Shown here piece after piece: positions 45,358 through 57,825 of a DNA stretch of 64,000 bases. The DNA comes from Gnomoniopsis sp. IMI 355080 (taxonomy: Eukaryota > Ascomycota > Sordariomycetes > Diaporthales > Gnomoniaceae). Position numbers and translations under genes: made by a program. Where the stretch lies: the NCBI GenBank assembly GCA_027946555.1, contig JAPEVC010000131.1, positions 1-64,000 on the forward strand, written 5' to 3'. Below the pieces are notes generated by a model that had not been told where the DNA came from, ran no database searches, and was given only the letters and a program-made list of their open reading frames with translations. The number at the start of each line of letters is the position of its first letter. Position 1 is the stretch's first letter.

Positions 45358-46375
45358 ATGGCGGAGCTGCCAAACAAGCCTGTCATCGTACAATGGCTAG
45401 TGGACACCCGAAAGCTATGGCCCAAAGCCGAGAAGACTGCTCAGCTGGAAACTGAGGTATGCTTTGATGCAGAATATTCTCTACTCATCACAAATTGTAT
45501 GCTGACTATTTTCACAGGCTGCCAGGGCTCTTTCGCTCCTGAATGAGGATGAGCGGAAAGGAGTCTTGAAGTATCTCTTTGTGCGCGATGCGAAGATGTC
45601 ACTCGCTTCACACTTGCTCAAGCACTACGCAATCTCCAAGCTCCTGGCGCTCCCCTGGTCCTCCACCAAGATCACCCGCAACAGCAAGACTAAGCCTGTC
45701 TACGTGGATCCGTCCACTGGCACCTCCCCGATCGACTTCAACGTCTCCCATCAAGCCGGCCTCGTTGCACTTGTTGCTGCTGCTGGCTACGGACCCGATG
45801 AGGTGGACGTAGGCTGTGACGTGGTTTGTGTCAACGAGCGCGAGGAGCGGGACCACAAGATGATCGAGGCTGAAGGCTGGGGGAGCTTTGTGGACATGCA
45901 CGCTGACGTCTTTGCGCCGGGTGAGGCTTCGTACCTCAAATATCAAATTCTGAGCGCCATTTCCGGGGCGCTGCAACCTGGAGCGAGCATCAGGGACAAG
46001 AATGCATTCAAGCTGCGATGTTTCTACACATTGTGGGGTTTGCGCGAGGCGTATGTGAAGATGACTGGGGACGCTCTTTTGGCGTCGTGGCTGAAGGTGC
46101 TGGAGTTCAAGAACTTTAAACCGCCCCAGCCGCAGTCCGAGATGGGTGCCAAGAGGGAGGATGGGCAGGATGTGGTGAGGGTAGAGGACATTTGGTTTGA
46201 AGGCAGGAAGGTAGAGGATGCGAATGTCTGTTTGCGGAGTCTGGGACCCGATTACATGACCTGTTCTGCGCTGAGGACGCCGAAACAGAAAATGATTGGG
46301 CTGGGGGCCGAGCTGGGACCGTACGAGGTAGTGGAGATAGAGGATATCTTGGAATGGGCCGAGGCCCAGGGATAG
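45358..46375 (+). CDS. PPT1: 4'-phosphopantetheinyl transferase (NpgA/PPT1 type)
   Basis: Two exons, 45358-45456 and 45518-46375; 318 residues. Intron: GTATGC, branch TGCTGACT, TTCACAG. Seen: VQWLVDTRKLWP start, LFVRDAKMSLASHLL, FNVSHQAGLVALVAA, VGCDVVCVNER (metal-binding Asp about 134), and WGLREAYVK (W206, R209, E210, K214). These are the ordered motifs of Sfp-type PPTases. Family knowledge: the single large-type fungal PPTase activates NRPSs, PKSs and the lysine-pathway alpha-aminoadipate reductase, using coenzyme A and Mg2+. Oddities: Arg replaces the usual Lys of WxxKEA, and Cys occupies the usual Val/Ile before the Asp. The tail includes a long linker and DILEWAEAQ. Identity is firm; the effect of the changes is not known. 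Confidence 0.92.
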
Positions 46376-47193
46376 AGTAGAGCGAGGGTTTGCATCAAAG
46401 CCTCATCAGCCGTCTTCATAATGGCCACGGCCTCGTCCGTCAGCGGGACCTGCAGAGGACCACCCGCGCCTCAACACATTCCAGCTTATGCTTGAAACCG
46501 AAGGAAGCTTGGCCGGCCTCGGATCAAGCATCCATTTCGAAATTGAGCGGCCTGGCCTGAGCAATGCTTGCATGAATTGATGGTCAATGGATAAGGCCGC
46601 GGACGTTTTCAGTGAGGAATGCTCGGGTTCGGGAGTGGCTCGAGGTTTGCTGGGATGTAGCTTGTGCCAATCAGTGCTCCATGGCACTACTGTGTAGTAC
46701 GAGTATAGAGTGGGGCTCAAATTAGCCTTAGCAACAACGTCATCTCCTCTCCTCCTCTCTCAGCTGGCGGGGGCGGCCACATGGCTTCGAGGATGGCCAG
46801 TGTCGCCGATCATCCCTCCAAGAAACCACCATCCTAGAGAAAGTTATGCGACCTCCTTCAACCTCACACTACTTCTTGATGCTCTGCACATTCCTCTGAT
46901 CCTAGAATTACCCTTGATGTCCCATCTCTTATAATCATTAGTCACCAACTCTTTATTGGAGAACCCTCAGCATATTGCCCCTTGAACTCAGACTCGACTG
47001 GTATATCTCGTGTACAAACAATCTCGGGACATTGCACACCCCCCACACTCGAGTAATATACCCATTTTCACGTGCACATTGAGGCCACCTCTTTTACCTG
47101 CACTTTTCCCCTCCACTCATCACCAACACCGATCCTACTGGTCCTGCATGGTGCGATCCTTCTAAAGGTGGCACCCATTGAACAGATCTGGAC
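46376..47193. other. intergenic and promoter region
   Basis: About 820 bp between the PPTase and OSBP genes, both on the plus strand. The right half is CT/CA-rich, like a fungal leader. No gene is supported; the minus-strand frame at 46406-46720 has no features. Confidence 0.5.
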
Positions 47194-50100
47194 ATGTCTG
47201 AATCTGGCGAGAGGTAAAGTCTCAGATCTTTTTCTATTCTAGCTCCCTGGTCAACCCAGACATGTCTTGAACCTGGTGAATGCTGACATGCATCTTCATC
47301 GGTACAGCTCGCACAAGCGCTCTAGGTCACAGGCTGCCCTATCCCTCCTCCGCCGGTCCAAAGAAGCACCTGACGACGCGGCATCCCCTTCTAGCCCCAT
47401 AAGCTCCCCGCCTACATCTAACCCTCCTTCCGCCGCTCCTGTGGTCTCCATGTCTAATCAGCAGGCAACCAGGAGTGGTAGTCGCCTCTCCACCAGCGGC
47501 TCTGTTGCAGGCCGTGTTCCCTCAAATCAGCAAGCCCCCACTCCAACCTCGAAACCTACGAACCTCTGGGACAAGGGGGGCTCCCTCGAGCAATCTGTTC
47601 GCAAGTTCCGAATCGTTGAGGCCCTTCGCAGTGGCGACACTGCCTCCATCTCCAGAGCCCTCCGCGAAACCTCAGAAACTGGTCCCCGAGCTAGCATCTC
47701 CTCCATCAGCACCCTTGCGGGTGGTGCCCTTGAAGATACGACCGTCCTCCACCTTGCGATCCAATGCGCCGAGCAGCCCGTCGTCGAGTACGTCATTGCG
47801 GATGGCTCTGCTTACATCGATATCAATGCAAGGGACAAGGATGGCAACACCCCGCTTCATATTGCGGCTTTGCAAGGCCGGACTGCGGTAGTGAAGCTGC
47901 TGCTGGAACAGAAGGATATCAACGATGCGATCGCGAATAATCAGGGCCGCTTGCCGCTCGACCTGGCGCGTAATGCTGACATTTTTCAAGCCTTACAGTT
48001 ATCGCGGTCACTGTTCGCAGAGTCCAAGATCAAGCAGGTGCAGGAGTTGATCGGCACCCAGGACTATAAGACACTGGAGAGTGTTTTGGAGGAGACCAGG
48101 CTAAAGACTGTACTAGACATCAACAGTACCGAATTTGTCATTGACCCTATCACCATTCAGGCTGGTGGCACCCTACTGCATGAAGCGGCGCGGAAGAAGA
48201 ATACGACCCTCATCCAATTGCTGCTGTTGCACGGTGCTGACCCCTTCAGGCGGGATCGGAAGGGTAAACTGCCCCAGGATGTCACCAAGGACGACGTTAC
48301 CCGTGCCATGCTGAAGAAATCGCCCGCCGCTGTGGCTGCGCAGCGCGGCATACAGGAGAAGGCTGTTCTTGGTACTGCATCACAGGCTACCGCTGCTGCT
48401 CCTGGGGATCCTCTTGTTGGCAAGGAAGCGAGAGAAATGAAGGGTTACTTGAAGAAGTGGACCAATTATCGCAAGGGGTACCAGCTGAGATGGTTCACAC
48501 TCGAGGATGGCGTTCTCAGCTACTACAAGCACCAGGATGACTCTGGTTCTGCATGTCGTGGTGCCATCAGCATGCGTATCGCAAAGCTCAATATGTCTCC
48601 GGATGAGAAGACCAAATTCGAGATCATCGGCAAGTCTTCCGTAAAGTACACGCTCAAAGCGAACCATGAAGTCGAGGCGAAGCGATGGTTCTGGGCTCTG
48701 AACAACGCAATTCAATGGACCAAGGACCAGGCCAAAGAGGAGGATCGTCGACGTGCCGCCAATGCTGAGCTGCTGAGCAAGGCCAAGGAGCAGGCCCAAC
48801 CTGGTCCCAATAGCGAAGCACAGAGCGAAGCTGGTGCCAGCTTTCTTGAGCCGAATCCCCGGGCGAGCACCCAGCTGTCTCGTCTTCATTCAGCCAACAA
48901 GTCGGCCGGTCGATTGACAAACACAGGCAGTAGTTTTGCCGAAGAGGAAGAGAATGCAGAGACAGACGCTGACACTCGGGCTGGTCAATCTGTCCTGCAG
49001 GATCACGACGATGATGATGACTATGGCGAGGGTTCGAGTGGTCGGGAGCAACCAACTTCGGGAGGCAAGGATGCATTCAACATCACCGCACAGTCACTGA
49101 AGTTGCAACTGGACACGATGGCCCAGGTCAACGCCGCACTTGTGGCCGAGGCGAGCCAGAACCCCGGCATGAAGTTGTCCGACCCAAAGACGGCTGGAGC
49201 ACTAGCCACGTACGACGCTGCTATGCGATCCATGTCTGGGCTGATCGGTGATCTCATGCGAATTTCACGCGACAGGGATTCCTACTGGCAGTATCGCCTC
49301 GACCGCGAGACCGACATGAGGCGCATGTGGGAGGAGAGTATGGCCCACGTTGCCAAGGAGCAGGAGGTTCTGCAGGCGCGCATCGGGGAGATTGATGAGA
49401 AGCGCAAGCAGACAAAGCGGATTCTCCGGGAAGTGGCCAATGGGCAGGGGGTCATATCTGAGGGGCCAGAGGACGAGCAGGGAGCGGGTGAAGAAAATAC
49501 CGCTGCTGGGTCCCAGAAACTACCAACCAGGACCCTTAGCCGTCATGAGACCGTGCTGACGGAGATTGCGAATCTTTCCGACGATGACTCGGACGGGGAT
49601 GAGGAGTTCTTTGACGCAGTCGACGCAGGTGAGATCGAGGCCGAGCCGCTGCCACCTGTGACAGCGACCACTCAGGAAGCAGGAGAAGACAAGAAGGAGG
49701 TTGCAGTGTACGACGGTGCTCATGACATCAGCACTGCTTTCCATGGATACGAGAATGGTATACGTACGAGGCTCAAGTTGGACGCGGACGACAGGCCGAA
49801 GGTGTCTCTCTGGGTAAGTCAAGTGCTGTCATTGAGTGTCGAACGCAAAAAACTGACCGTTCCTCTTCTAGGCCATTCTCAAATCCATGATTGGCAAGGA
49901 TATGACCAAGATGACACTGCCCGTCACCTTCAATGAGCCTACTTCGCTCCTCTACCGTTGTGGCGAGGATATGGAGTACGCTGACCTGTTGGATCTTGCT
50001 GCTGAGCGGTCCGACTCAATCGAGCGACTTCTGTACGTTGGTGCCTTCGCTGCTTCCGAATATGCTTCAACCATTGGTCGTGTTGCCAAACCTTTCAACC

Positions 50101-51056
50101 CCTTACTTGGAGAGACGTTTGAGTACGCCCGACCAGACAAGGGGTACCGCTTTTTCATCGAGCAAGTCAGCCACCACCCACCTATTGGTGCCGCCTGGGC
50201 CGAGGCACCTAACTGGACCTACTATGGCGAGTCGGCGGTCAAGTCAAAGTTCTACGGTCGGTCGTTCGATATCAACCCGCTTGGCACCTGGTTCTTGAAG
50301 CTGCGACCGAAGAATGGCGGCAAGGAAGATTTCTATACTTGGAAGAAGGTGACGTCCTCGGTCGTTGGCATTATCACCGGCAACCCGACCGTCGATAATT
50401 ACGGCCCCATGGAGATTAAGAACTGGACGACGGGCGAGGTGTGCTACCTCGATTTCAAGGCGCGTGGCTGGAAAGAATCTTCCGCGTATCAAATCACCGG
50501 CAAGGTCGTCGATGCCCAAGGTCACGTACGCATTTCCATTGGCGGCCGATGGAACAGCAAGCTGTATGCACGGATTACCCCTGGACGGGAAGAAACAGTC
50601 GAGGCGCCCTCTGGTGCGGATGCAGGGAGCATCTACAAGGGCAACTTTGCCGACTCAAAGAAAGCTTTCCTCATCTGGCAGGCCAACGAGCGGCCTCAGG
50701 GCATCCCATTCAACCTCACCCCTTTCGTCCTCACATTCAACCACATTGATGACAAACTCAAGCCCTGGTTGCCGCCTACGGACTCACGTCTCCGGCCTGA
50801 CCAACGCGCGATGGAGGATGGCGAGTACGACTTTGCGGCAACAGAGAAGAACCGCCTCGAGGAGGGCCAGCGTCTGCGGAGGCGCGAGAGGGAGGCTCGC
50901 GGCGATGAGTTTGTGCCTGCGTGGTTCACCAAGGCCAGATGTGAGATTACGGGCGAGGAGTACTGGAAGTTTAATGGAAAGTATTGGGAGCAGAGGGAGA
51001 AGGCTGGGAAGGGCGATGAGAAGGCCTGGGAGGGGCTCGAGCCGATTTACTCTTAG
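47194..51056 (+). CDS. oxysterol-binding protein, Osh1/Osh2 type (ANK-PH-FFAT-ORD)
   Basis: Preferred model: 47194-47213, 47308-49813, 49872-51056; 1236 residues. Seen: ankyrin repeats about 150-330 (DGNTPLHIAALQGRTAVVKLLLE), PH domain about 384-478 (GYLKKWTNYRKGYQLRWF), FFAT motif EFFDAVD about 773-779 in an acidic stretch, and a C-terminal sterol/lipid-binding domain with EQVSHHPP about 939-946. Family knowledge: Osh1/Osh2/OSBP proteins sit at ER contacts by binding VAP (Scs2) through FFAT, while the PH domain reads Golgi or plasma-membrane phosphoinositides; the ORD moves sterol or PI4P. The start is uncertain. Splicing a seven-codon first exon (MSESGE plus AG) to 47308 gives a good branch TGCTGAC and acceptor; a later ATG at 47288, inside that intron, gives the same length by coincidence. 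Confidence 0.93.
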
Positions 51057-52451
51057 GAGGGGACTGGCGAGGCTTTTGATGAGGAGCAGTGATGGGTTCA
51101 AAGAGCATACGCATGGTCACTTGAGCAGTTGATCTGTTTTCTTACAAGATAACAGACCAATATTATCTAGTTGACTTAGACGGAATAGTGGGATGTTGTA
51201 CAATCATCATGTCCGCGACCACAACAAATGCTCGTATGTGGTGTTGAATCTTTGCCGACCTGTGGTAATAACACCCACTAGGTTCCTATCCAGTCTCTCT
51301 TCGCCGTCCTCTTTCCCTTTTCTGGTCACAACGCCACTGGTTTTGTGTTAGTGCTGAATATCTCTATGTCCAAAGGAAAAAAGTGCATGAATTCTTTTCG
51401 TATACACGTAAAGATGAGACTTTTTTTCTCCCTGTGTTGTCTGTACTAGCGTGCCTAAATTAGCGCCTTTCCTTTCTCTCTATACTCCGTACCAATTCTG
51501 TTCCACGGCTACCCCAAACAAACAGACTCTGCTCCAGCTTTTGCATGAGTCTTCTGATTGGGATGGGTTATTCACAGCTAGCATTTAGTTGATACTGATT
51601 CCATAAATGACGAGTTGAGGCTGTGCTATTCATCTGCACTCAAATTGCTCGGATATATTGCGTGGGCAGTCAGTAGTGAACGCAAGCGGCCGACTGGAAT
51701 GTTCGTCGAGGGTCGGGAAGACGTCTAACCTGTGGACACACGTAATAGAGCAGAGGAAGAATACGCGTCTTGTTAGTTGCTCTATGCGGAGTGTAAATCA
51801 AAGCTGCAATTATGACGAGACTGCAAAAGCCCAAAATGATGGTTGCGACGAATGCCAACAATCAATTTTTTTTTTGTTGGCTTGATGTTGCTCGCAGCTG
51901 CAGAAAAGTGCTTGCGTGCTGGCATATTACCGCGTGCGGACTGTTCTCTGTGGTGCAACTAGTGCAACCAGCCCAGCAACTAGCCTGTCGCGTAACAAGA
52001 CCCTTCCTTGACTGCAACCTTGACTTGGCCAAGGCCTCCAGATGGACCCTGAATCGTAGGGCAAAGAGCGCCAAACCATGGTAAGCCCAGGCTGTTTTCT
52101 GCTTCTATGCCTACAACGGCTAACAAAGTAACCTTGAAATGTTATCCGCAGTAGCCCGTACTTGTGTAGTGCGCCGAATCATGGCTGACGCGTCACATTG
52201 TTTCTTAGGCGCTTACATAGTGTAGTCTCGGTAGGTCCCGACCGTGCCCCCAGAGTGAGTGACAGGTCGCTTGTTTTGCATTGGCCTGGGTTATGTCTGC
52301 ATCGGATTAGCCCCTGAACAAACGGGCTCCGTGGCGAAGTCGCTTAGGAAACAAAACTTTGGTCGCATTCTTGCCTTGACTTGTGGTCTTCAAACTCCAC
52401 CAAAGCAAAAAGCCTCCTACAATGCTAGGTCATCATCGATAGCCTGGAGCC
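51057..52451. other. intergenic, no supported gene
   Basis: About 1.4 kb between the OSBP stop and the next plus-strand start. Open frames at 51658-51885, 51812-52084 and 52259-52474 carry no recognisable domains. Confidence 0.5.
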
Positions 52452-53932
52452 ATGTATCAACCTCAAGCGGTTAACATCCTCTCCAGGCGCTTTCTCGTTG
52501 CGGGAGCCTTGGCCTTTATCACTTTCTGGCTCTTCACGTACAGGTCTCATGTCGGTCTCGACGCCTTAGGCTCTCGTCTCGGCGGACTCACCAAAGGAGG
52601 ACAGCAGCCGCTCAACGGCTGGCTGTCGCAGGAGCAATTCGTGGCCAAAGCACTGGACAATGACATATATGTCGACCATTATAACGGAACGGCAGTACGG
52701 AAGTTATGCAGTGAGGCCAAATGGAGGGACGATATTGTCATGTCCTGCGATAAATTGGCCGGGGGCATAGGGAACTTGAAGGTCAACCTGCTCGCCTGCT
52801 TGAGATATAGTATTGAGAGTGGAGGTATACAGTCACAATTCCTACACGATGAACGATCATGTTGCTGATCTCATTCACAATAGCAATGCTCATACCTCCC
52901 GTAATACACTTACGAGAGGCGTTTCAAAAGATGGAACAAAGCTTCAACTGGTCCAACGGCACCGACCTGAGTTACATGTTTGACACCGATCATCTTTACC
53001 ACATCTTGGCAGAGGACTGTCCCCAGCTCCGCTTCGTCAATGAAAAGGACGAGTCGCTCAACATTCCTCCTGCAGCAGAGGCTCTGTCCGTGAACCCCAA
53101 AAAGCTTCTCCCGTATCCCATTGACCGCCACGTTCTCCGAGATCCATCTCAGTTCCGCCCTGCGCTGGACGCGCTGATCCAAAAGACCGTCGAGACCAAG
53201 GGCATACAGCCTTCGACAGAAAACCCCATGCGTCTCAGCTTCGATGATGGCATCTCGTTCTCGTGGCCGGTCCGTTACGATGACGATGCCTTCCGAAGGG
53301 ACTGGGGCCACCTTGCGCAGCTACCCCACCACGTCCGCGCACTGTCTGCCCGAATCCTGTACAAGCTCTACCGCGTGCTCGGCGCCCAACAGAACCCTGA
53401 CCGGCCCTCCAACGGCACCTTCCTGGGCGCCCACATCCGGACCGAGAGCGATGCCGCCGTCGAAGGCTGGACGTCATTTGCCGTGCAGGCACAGCACGTG
53501 CGTGACCAGCTCATCGCCCAGAACCTCAGCGTCGTCTACGTGGCCACGGGCACGGCGAGCGATGCTAACCGGTTGAAAGAGACCCTGGCCGATGTACAGA
53601 TCCCATCGGCTGTGGAGGGCGAAGAGCCCACGACCGGGGTGCAGGTGGTGCAAAAGTGGGATTTCTTGGACGATGAGGACATGATCCTTATGGACACGCT
53701 CACGTGGGATCAGTTGGCGCTTGTGGACCTCGATATCATGCAACGGGCGAGCCACTTTGTCGGAATCTGGGAAAGCAGTTGGTCGTGGACGATTGCGCTC
53801 AAGAGACATGCTTGGAGCGCCATGGATCCGTATGACTATGCGACGCATCATCTCACTTTCGTGGACGAATACAGTATTCTGTACGGCCCCGAGAAAGCAC
53901 AGCCGATCATCGATCCGTGTTTTTGGTTATAA
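52452..53932 (+). CDS. O-fucosyltransferase-like type II membrane protein
   Basis: Two exons, 52452-52824 and 52884-53932; 473 residues. Intron GTATAC..AATAG, phase 1. Seen: a short cytosolic end then a membrane anchor FLVAGALAFITFWLFTY (about 14-30), and a lumenal domain with LKVNLLACLRYSIESGAMLIPP, FLGAHIRTESDAAVEGW, SVVYVATGTASDANRLKETL and FVGIWESSWSWTIALKRH. The order R-x-x-x-D loop then [A]TG..SD and a final FVG-x-x-S-S-W-S matches the GDP-fucose O-fucosyltransferase-like superfamily (the equivalent of the HLR loop here is HIRTESD). Family knowledge: these are Golgi or ER lumen glycosyltransferases; the fungal members are not characterised, so donor and acceptor are unknown. Potential N-glycosylation sites (NGT, NWSN, NGTF, NLS) fit a secretory location. 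Confidence 0.75.
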
Positions 53933-54133
53933 ATGCGTGGCAAGGGGAGGCGTTCTGGGCTTTATTATGGTGTTGCATGTTTGGGCGTTTTGCTTGTCTT
54001 GCTTATCTAGAAGAGAACTTCGCATTAGAAATACCACAGTCTGTTCCACAGCCAATCTTGATCTTCAGTAGGTCAAAGCGTGCAGTGTTGCGTCCCGGTC
54101 GTTTGAGTGTTCTTGACTTCATCACGAACGAGC

Positions 54134-57100
54134 TCAGCGGAGTCCCACCGTGACGAACTTATCGTAGCTCGAAGGATTATCATCTAAGCCTTCTGCATCT
54201 TCGTCCAGAATCCGGTTGCGACATGAATAAGCGCAGTCGAGATATTTTTGGGCGGACACCACATCGCCTATAGCAAGACAGGCTTGGTATAACGCGAAGG
54301 TTGTCCTGCAAATCGCGCCAGGATGGCATTCACATGTGGCTAGAATGTTGAGGGCATCCAAAAACAAAGGTCTTGGGGGGGCGGGGTGTCAATCAGCACA
54401 GAGAACACCTCTGCCCAGTAGGGAATGGATAATTTGGGCGGCGGCTCACATCGAATCCGTGCCAATCTGGCTGAGCCCCATCAGAACACCTATACGGTGT
54501 AAAGTAAAAGCCGTGTGATGGTGATGGGGAACAAGGAGCTTTCGGATCCTGAGACATCGATTCAAATGTTCCAGAGCTGATTGTATCATCCCTTGCTTGA
54601 TGCGAATATTTGCAAGGTAGTGGAGTGCACTAAGAAATCAATTAGTACAAATTAGTCACCCAAGTATACCATTATGGCCGCATAGGTCTTACAGTGCCAT
54701 TTCTATTGTCTCCTTGCCTTTCGAGGCCTCAATAGCTTGGACAGCTCTATCGTTGTAGGTGAGAGCCTCATCCAGGCGGTCGAGTTGGGTAAGACATAAA
54801 CAGATGTTGCATAGATAGATATCCTCGAGAGGCTTCATGTCTGGTCTGCTGATCAGATCAAGGGAAATGTCGAGAGCCTCCTGGCAACGATGTACACCCA
54901 TCAATGACACGGCCAAATTCCCCCGTGCAGTTGCAATCCAGAAACTGTCTTCTTCATTACAAGGTCGCTCGTTGAGTACCCGGATATTACAAACCTGTAC
55001 TGAGAGGTGTAGCCCGTTGTCCACTGTGGGCTTCTCTCTTGCGATCGTAGCTTGGACATTGATTAGGTGGCTTTTCATGTCTTGAACGAACCATGGTGAA
55101 TAGCCAGGATGATCAGAAGTTTTGGTGGCCCGATCGCAGATTTGCAAGGCCTTATCGACCAGCTCTAGAGCTGATTTGAACTGTCCTTTCTCGTAGAAGT
55201 ACCTATCTCGCTCACAAAGATCAGAAATTTGGAAAACGTATCCGGCATTGAGTACAGGTAAGCTCAGGATTCGACTCACCAGGAGCAACGCGCAACAATT
55301 TCACAGAGTAAAATCGGGGCGTCTAAATGAGCCTTGTGAATCAAGTAGGATTCGACGACGCCGGCCACTTGAGTGGCAAGCCTCTCGCATTTATGCCACT
55401 GATCGTGGAGTGGTCTCCCACCAGACTGCGAGGGGAACGCAGCGTTGAGCTGAAAAACCACACGGTTGAAGACCGAGGACCGTGTTGCAAGCGGCATGGA
55501 CTCGGCAACAGCAAGTCGTACGAGCCGGTGGCATTGTAAATTCGCACCTGCGTCGTCGATCTGGATGAGAGATTGGTCCAAAAGCGACGCCAAGGCCCTG
55601 TCAAATCTGCTAAGCGTTAATGACGAAATCATTGCTTACCAGTTGCTGAGTTACTTACGTGAATACTTCGTTTAATGGATTCATGAGCAGGTTGTCCAAC
55701 TGGGAAAGTTCTTCAGGAAGGTCTGGTCCATCTAATAGCCTATTTACGAGAATACAATCAGCAAATTTGACCCAGTGACAGCATACTTGAGTTGCGCACT
55801 CACATTTGTGATCTGTCATTCTCTTTTATGAGAGATACTGGGACGTTGTCAGCGTCGAGAAACGCGAGCATCTGAATCAGCAATTTGGCAGAGGAGTCGA
55901 ATCTCATATCCTCAGCACGCAGACTCAAAGCCAATAGATTAGAGACAAAGCGCTTATATGCATTTTCTGTCCGCCTTGCGAGATTAAGATCTGGCCGGAA
56001 AAAAAAGGTTCGCTCGTATTGTGGGTGCTCCTGTATGAACCTTTGGAGCGACTTGTTGCATTTTCTCATATATGATCCAAGCATGTCGAGTGCAAGTGGA
56101 TGGTTGCCAACGGACAATGATATATTCTGCGCCAAGTCTTCATCGTCTTCGGATGGCGTCTCTCCCTGTTGGACAAGAGACAAGAGAAACTTCGAGCCCA
56201 TTTTTGCGGAGAATGGTTCAATAACGATCCTGGCGAGAGGACTGGAAGCAAAGTCATAGGCGATATCCGTGCTTTTGCTAGTAATTATGATTGACCCCTG
56301 GGCTGCGGGGTTGGGTAGGTAGGGTTCGATATGACTTGGATCGTCAACGTTATCGAACACGAGGAGCCAGCAGGAGCGGCCCTGGTAATCTTCTGTAAAT
56401 GTATCAAGCTTAGCCAGAAGGCTCAGAAATAGTTACCGAGGTAGGCACTCTCGGGAGACGTATTCATTACTACAAACCAAAGACACCATACTTTTGTTTC
56501 TCTTCGTGGACAGCCACCGCATCGCCATATCCTTCAGGTGATCCGCATGTTGCAAAGAAGGATCAGACAGCTCCAATGTACGAGCGAAAGTAGTGAAAGC
56601 CTGCGCGATCTTTCCCGGTGTCTCGGCAGAGACCCACAAGATTGCCTCGTAACTCCTGATGTTACGGTAAGCAAATTCTAGGGCCAATTGCGTCTTCCCA
56701 GCCCCCGAGAGACCGTAAATACATGAATATGTCAGGTGTTCGGGCGGCGATTGGGGTTGAAGAATAGATGAGAGACGTGTCAGTTCTTCCGCCCGTCCGA
56801 AGAAAGCTGGATTCCTACTCGTAGGCAAGTTGCAATAAGGCGTTTGTTGAAGTAACATTCTGGTAGTAGGAAACGTTGATAAACCTCCACTTTCCTTGAG
56901 AATTCTGATGGTCTCTTCGTGATTGGCTTGCTGTTTTGCTTCAAATGACTTCTCAGCAGACCATCGCGCTTCTTGGTCGATGTTGTAGACTAGCGACTTG
57001 AGTTTATCGACTCGAGGTGCGACTTCCAGCTTCAGCGGTAAGAATGGACTGCTCAAAAGATTGCCTGCAGATAATTAGTATACGGTTGTACCCCCTGCTG

Positions 57101-57825
57101 CAAAGCATAAAAGCAAGGGAAACAGCATTCATTCCATCCAACACTGTCGGTCGCGTTGGCACGGAAGACCGGACGGCGTTGGTGAGGAATGTTGTAAGAT
57201 AGCCCGAATCTAAGTTGAATAAGATGTAGGTGTGAATATCAACGCCATGAACAGAGCGGGCTTACGAAAAGGATGCTTTTTGTAGAACTTAATCACAATG
57301 CCGCAGATATTGATCAATTCAATGTGATACTTGGCGAGTGTAGTCTCGAGCTGCTTGTGTAATCTGAGGGGAAAATAAGAAGCGTATGATTCGAATCTGG
57401 GGAGCACGTCGTCGATCTTCTCGAATACCTCAACTATCTGCTCGAGGGTCCTAGAGTAACGGGCCGCAAGCTGCAGCGCCTTGTCATCATTCGGCGTCCT
57501 TCAGTTACAAAACTTAGCGTTGTTGAATACTTACTTCCAGTATAAAAGATAAGGAGCCCCAGAGCAAGATGAAACCTTTTGGAGCAGCCTGTGTGAATGT
57601 TTGAACACATTGATTGAAGCCACTCAATGACTGCATAATAGGGTTGAGCCGATCGAAAATGCGAGAAGTTGACTTCTTAGCATACTGTGCGCGGAGTGCT
57701 CCGATTTCTAACCGAAGTGCTTCTAGACTGGTGATCGACAATATTTTCTTCCGAGCAGGCACTTCAAGATCGGCCGCATAACGGTCTAGAGCCCTAGTCC
57801 ATACCACGGTAATATCGTCTGCCAT
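54134..57825 (-). CDS. STAND/NLR-like protein: helical N-terminus, NB-ARC, TPR
   Basis: Nine exons on the minus strand: 57825-57535, 57470-57266, 57064-56492, 56392-55804, 55739-55659, 55606-55280, 55202-54693, 54629-54450, 54371-54134; 2994 bp, 997 residues, phase kept at every junction. Seen: an N-terminal helical domain (KGFILLWGSLSFILE joined to LAARYSRTLEQIV) like fungal STAND Goodbye/DUF7708 domains; a P-loop GLSGAGKT at 283-290; Walker B CWLLVFDNVDD about 364-374; NHPLALDML at about 461, the GLPLA-like motif of NB-ARC; then TPR-like helical pairs (WYFYEKGQFKSALELVDKALQIC) to the end. Family knowledge: NB-ARC plus TPR proteins with such N-termini are fungal NLR-like receptors, some controlling vegetative incompatibility or programmed death. 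Exon 3 follows a 200-bp intron, and some acceptors are choices among near ones (for example 57470). Confidence 0.85.

Noticed and set aside
57065..57264. Possible extra exon inside the 200-bp second intron of the STAND gene
   Set aside because: A frame can be read, but joining exon 2 directly to 57064 gives the expected helical continuation, and the extra piece has no clean donor.
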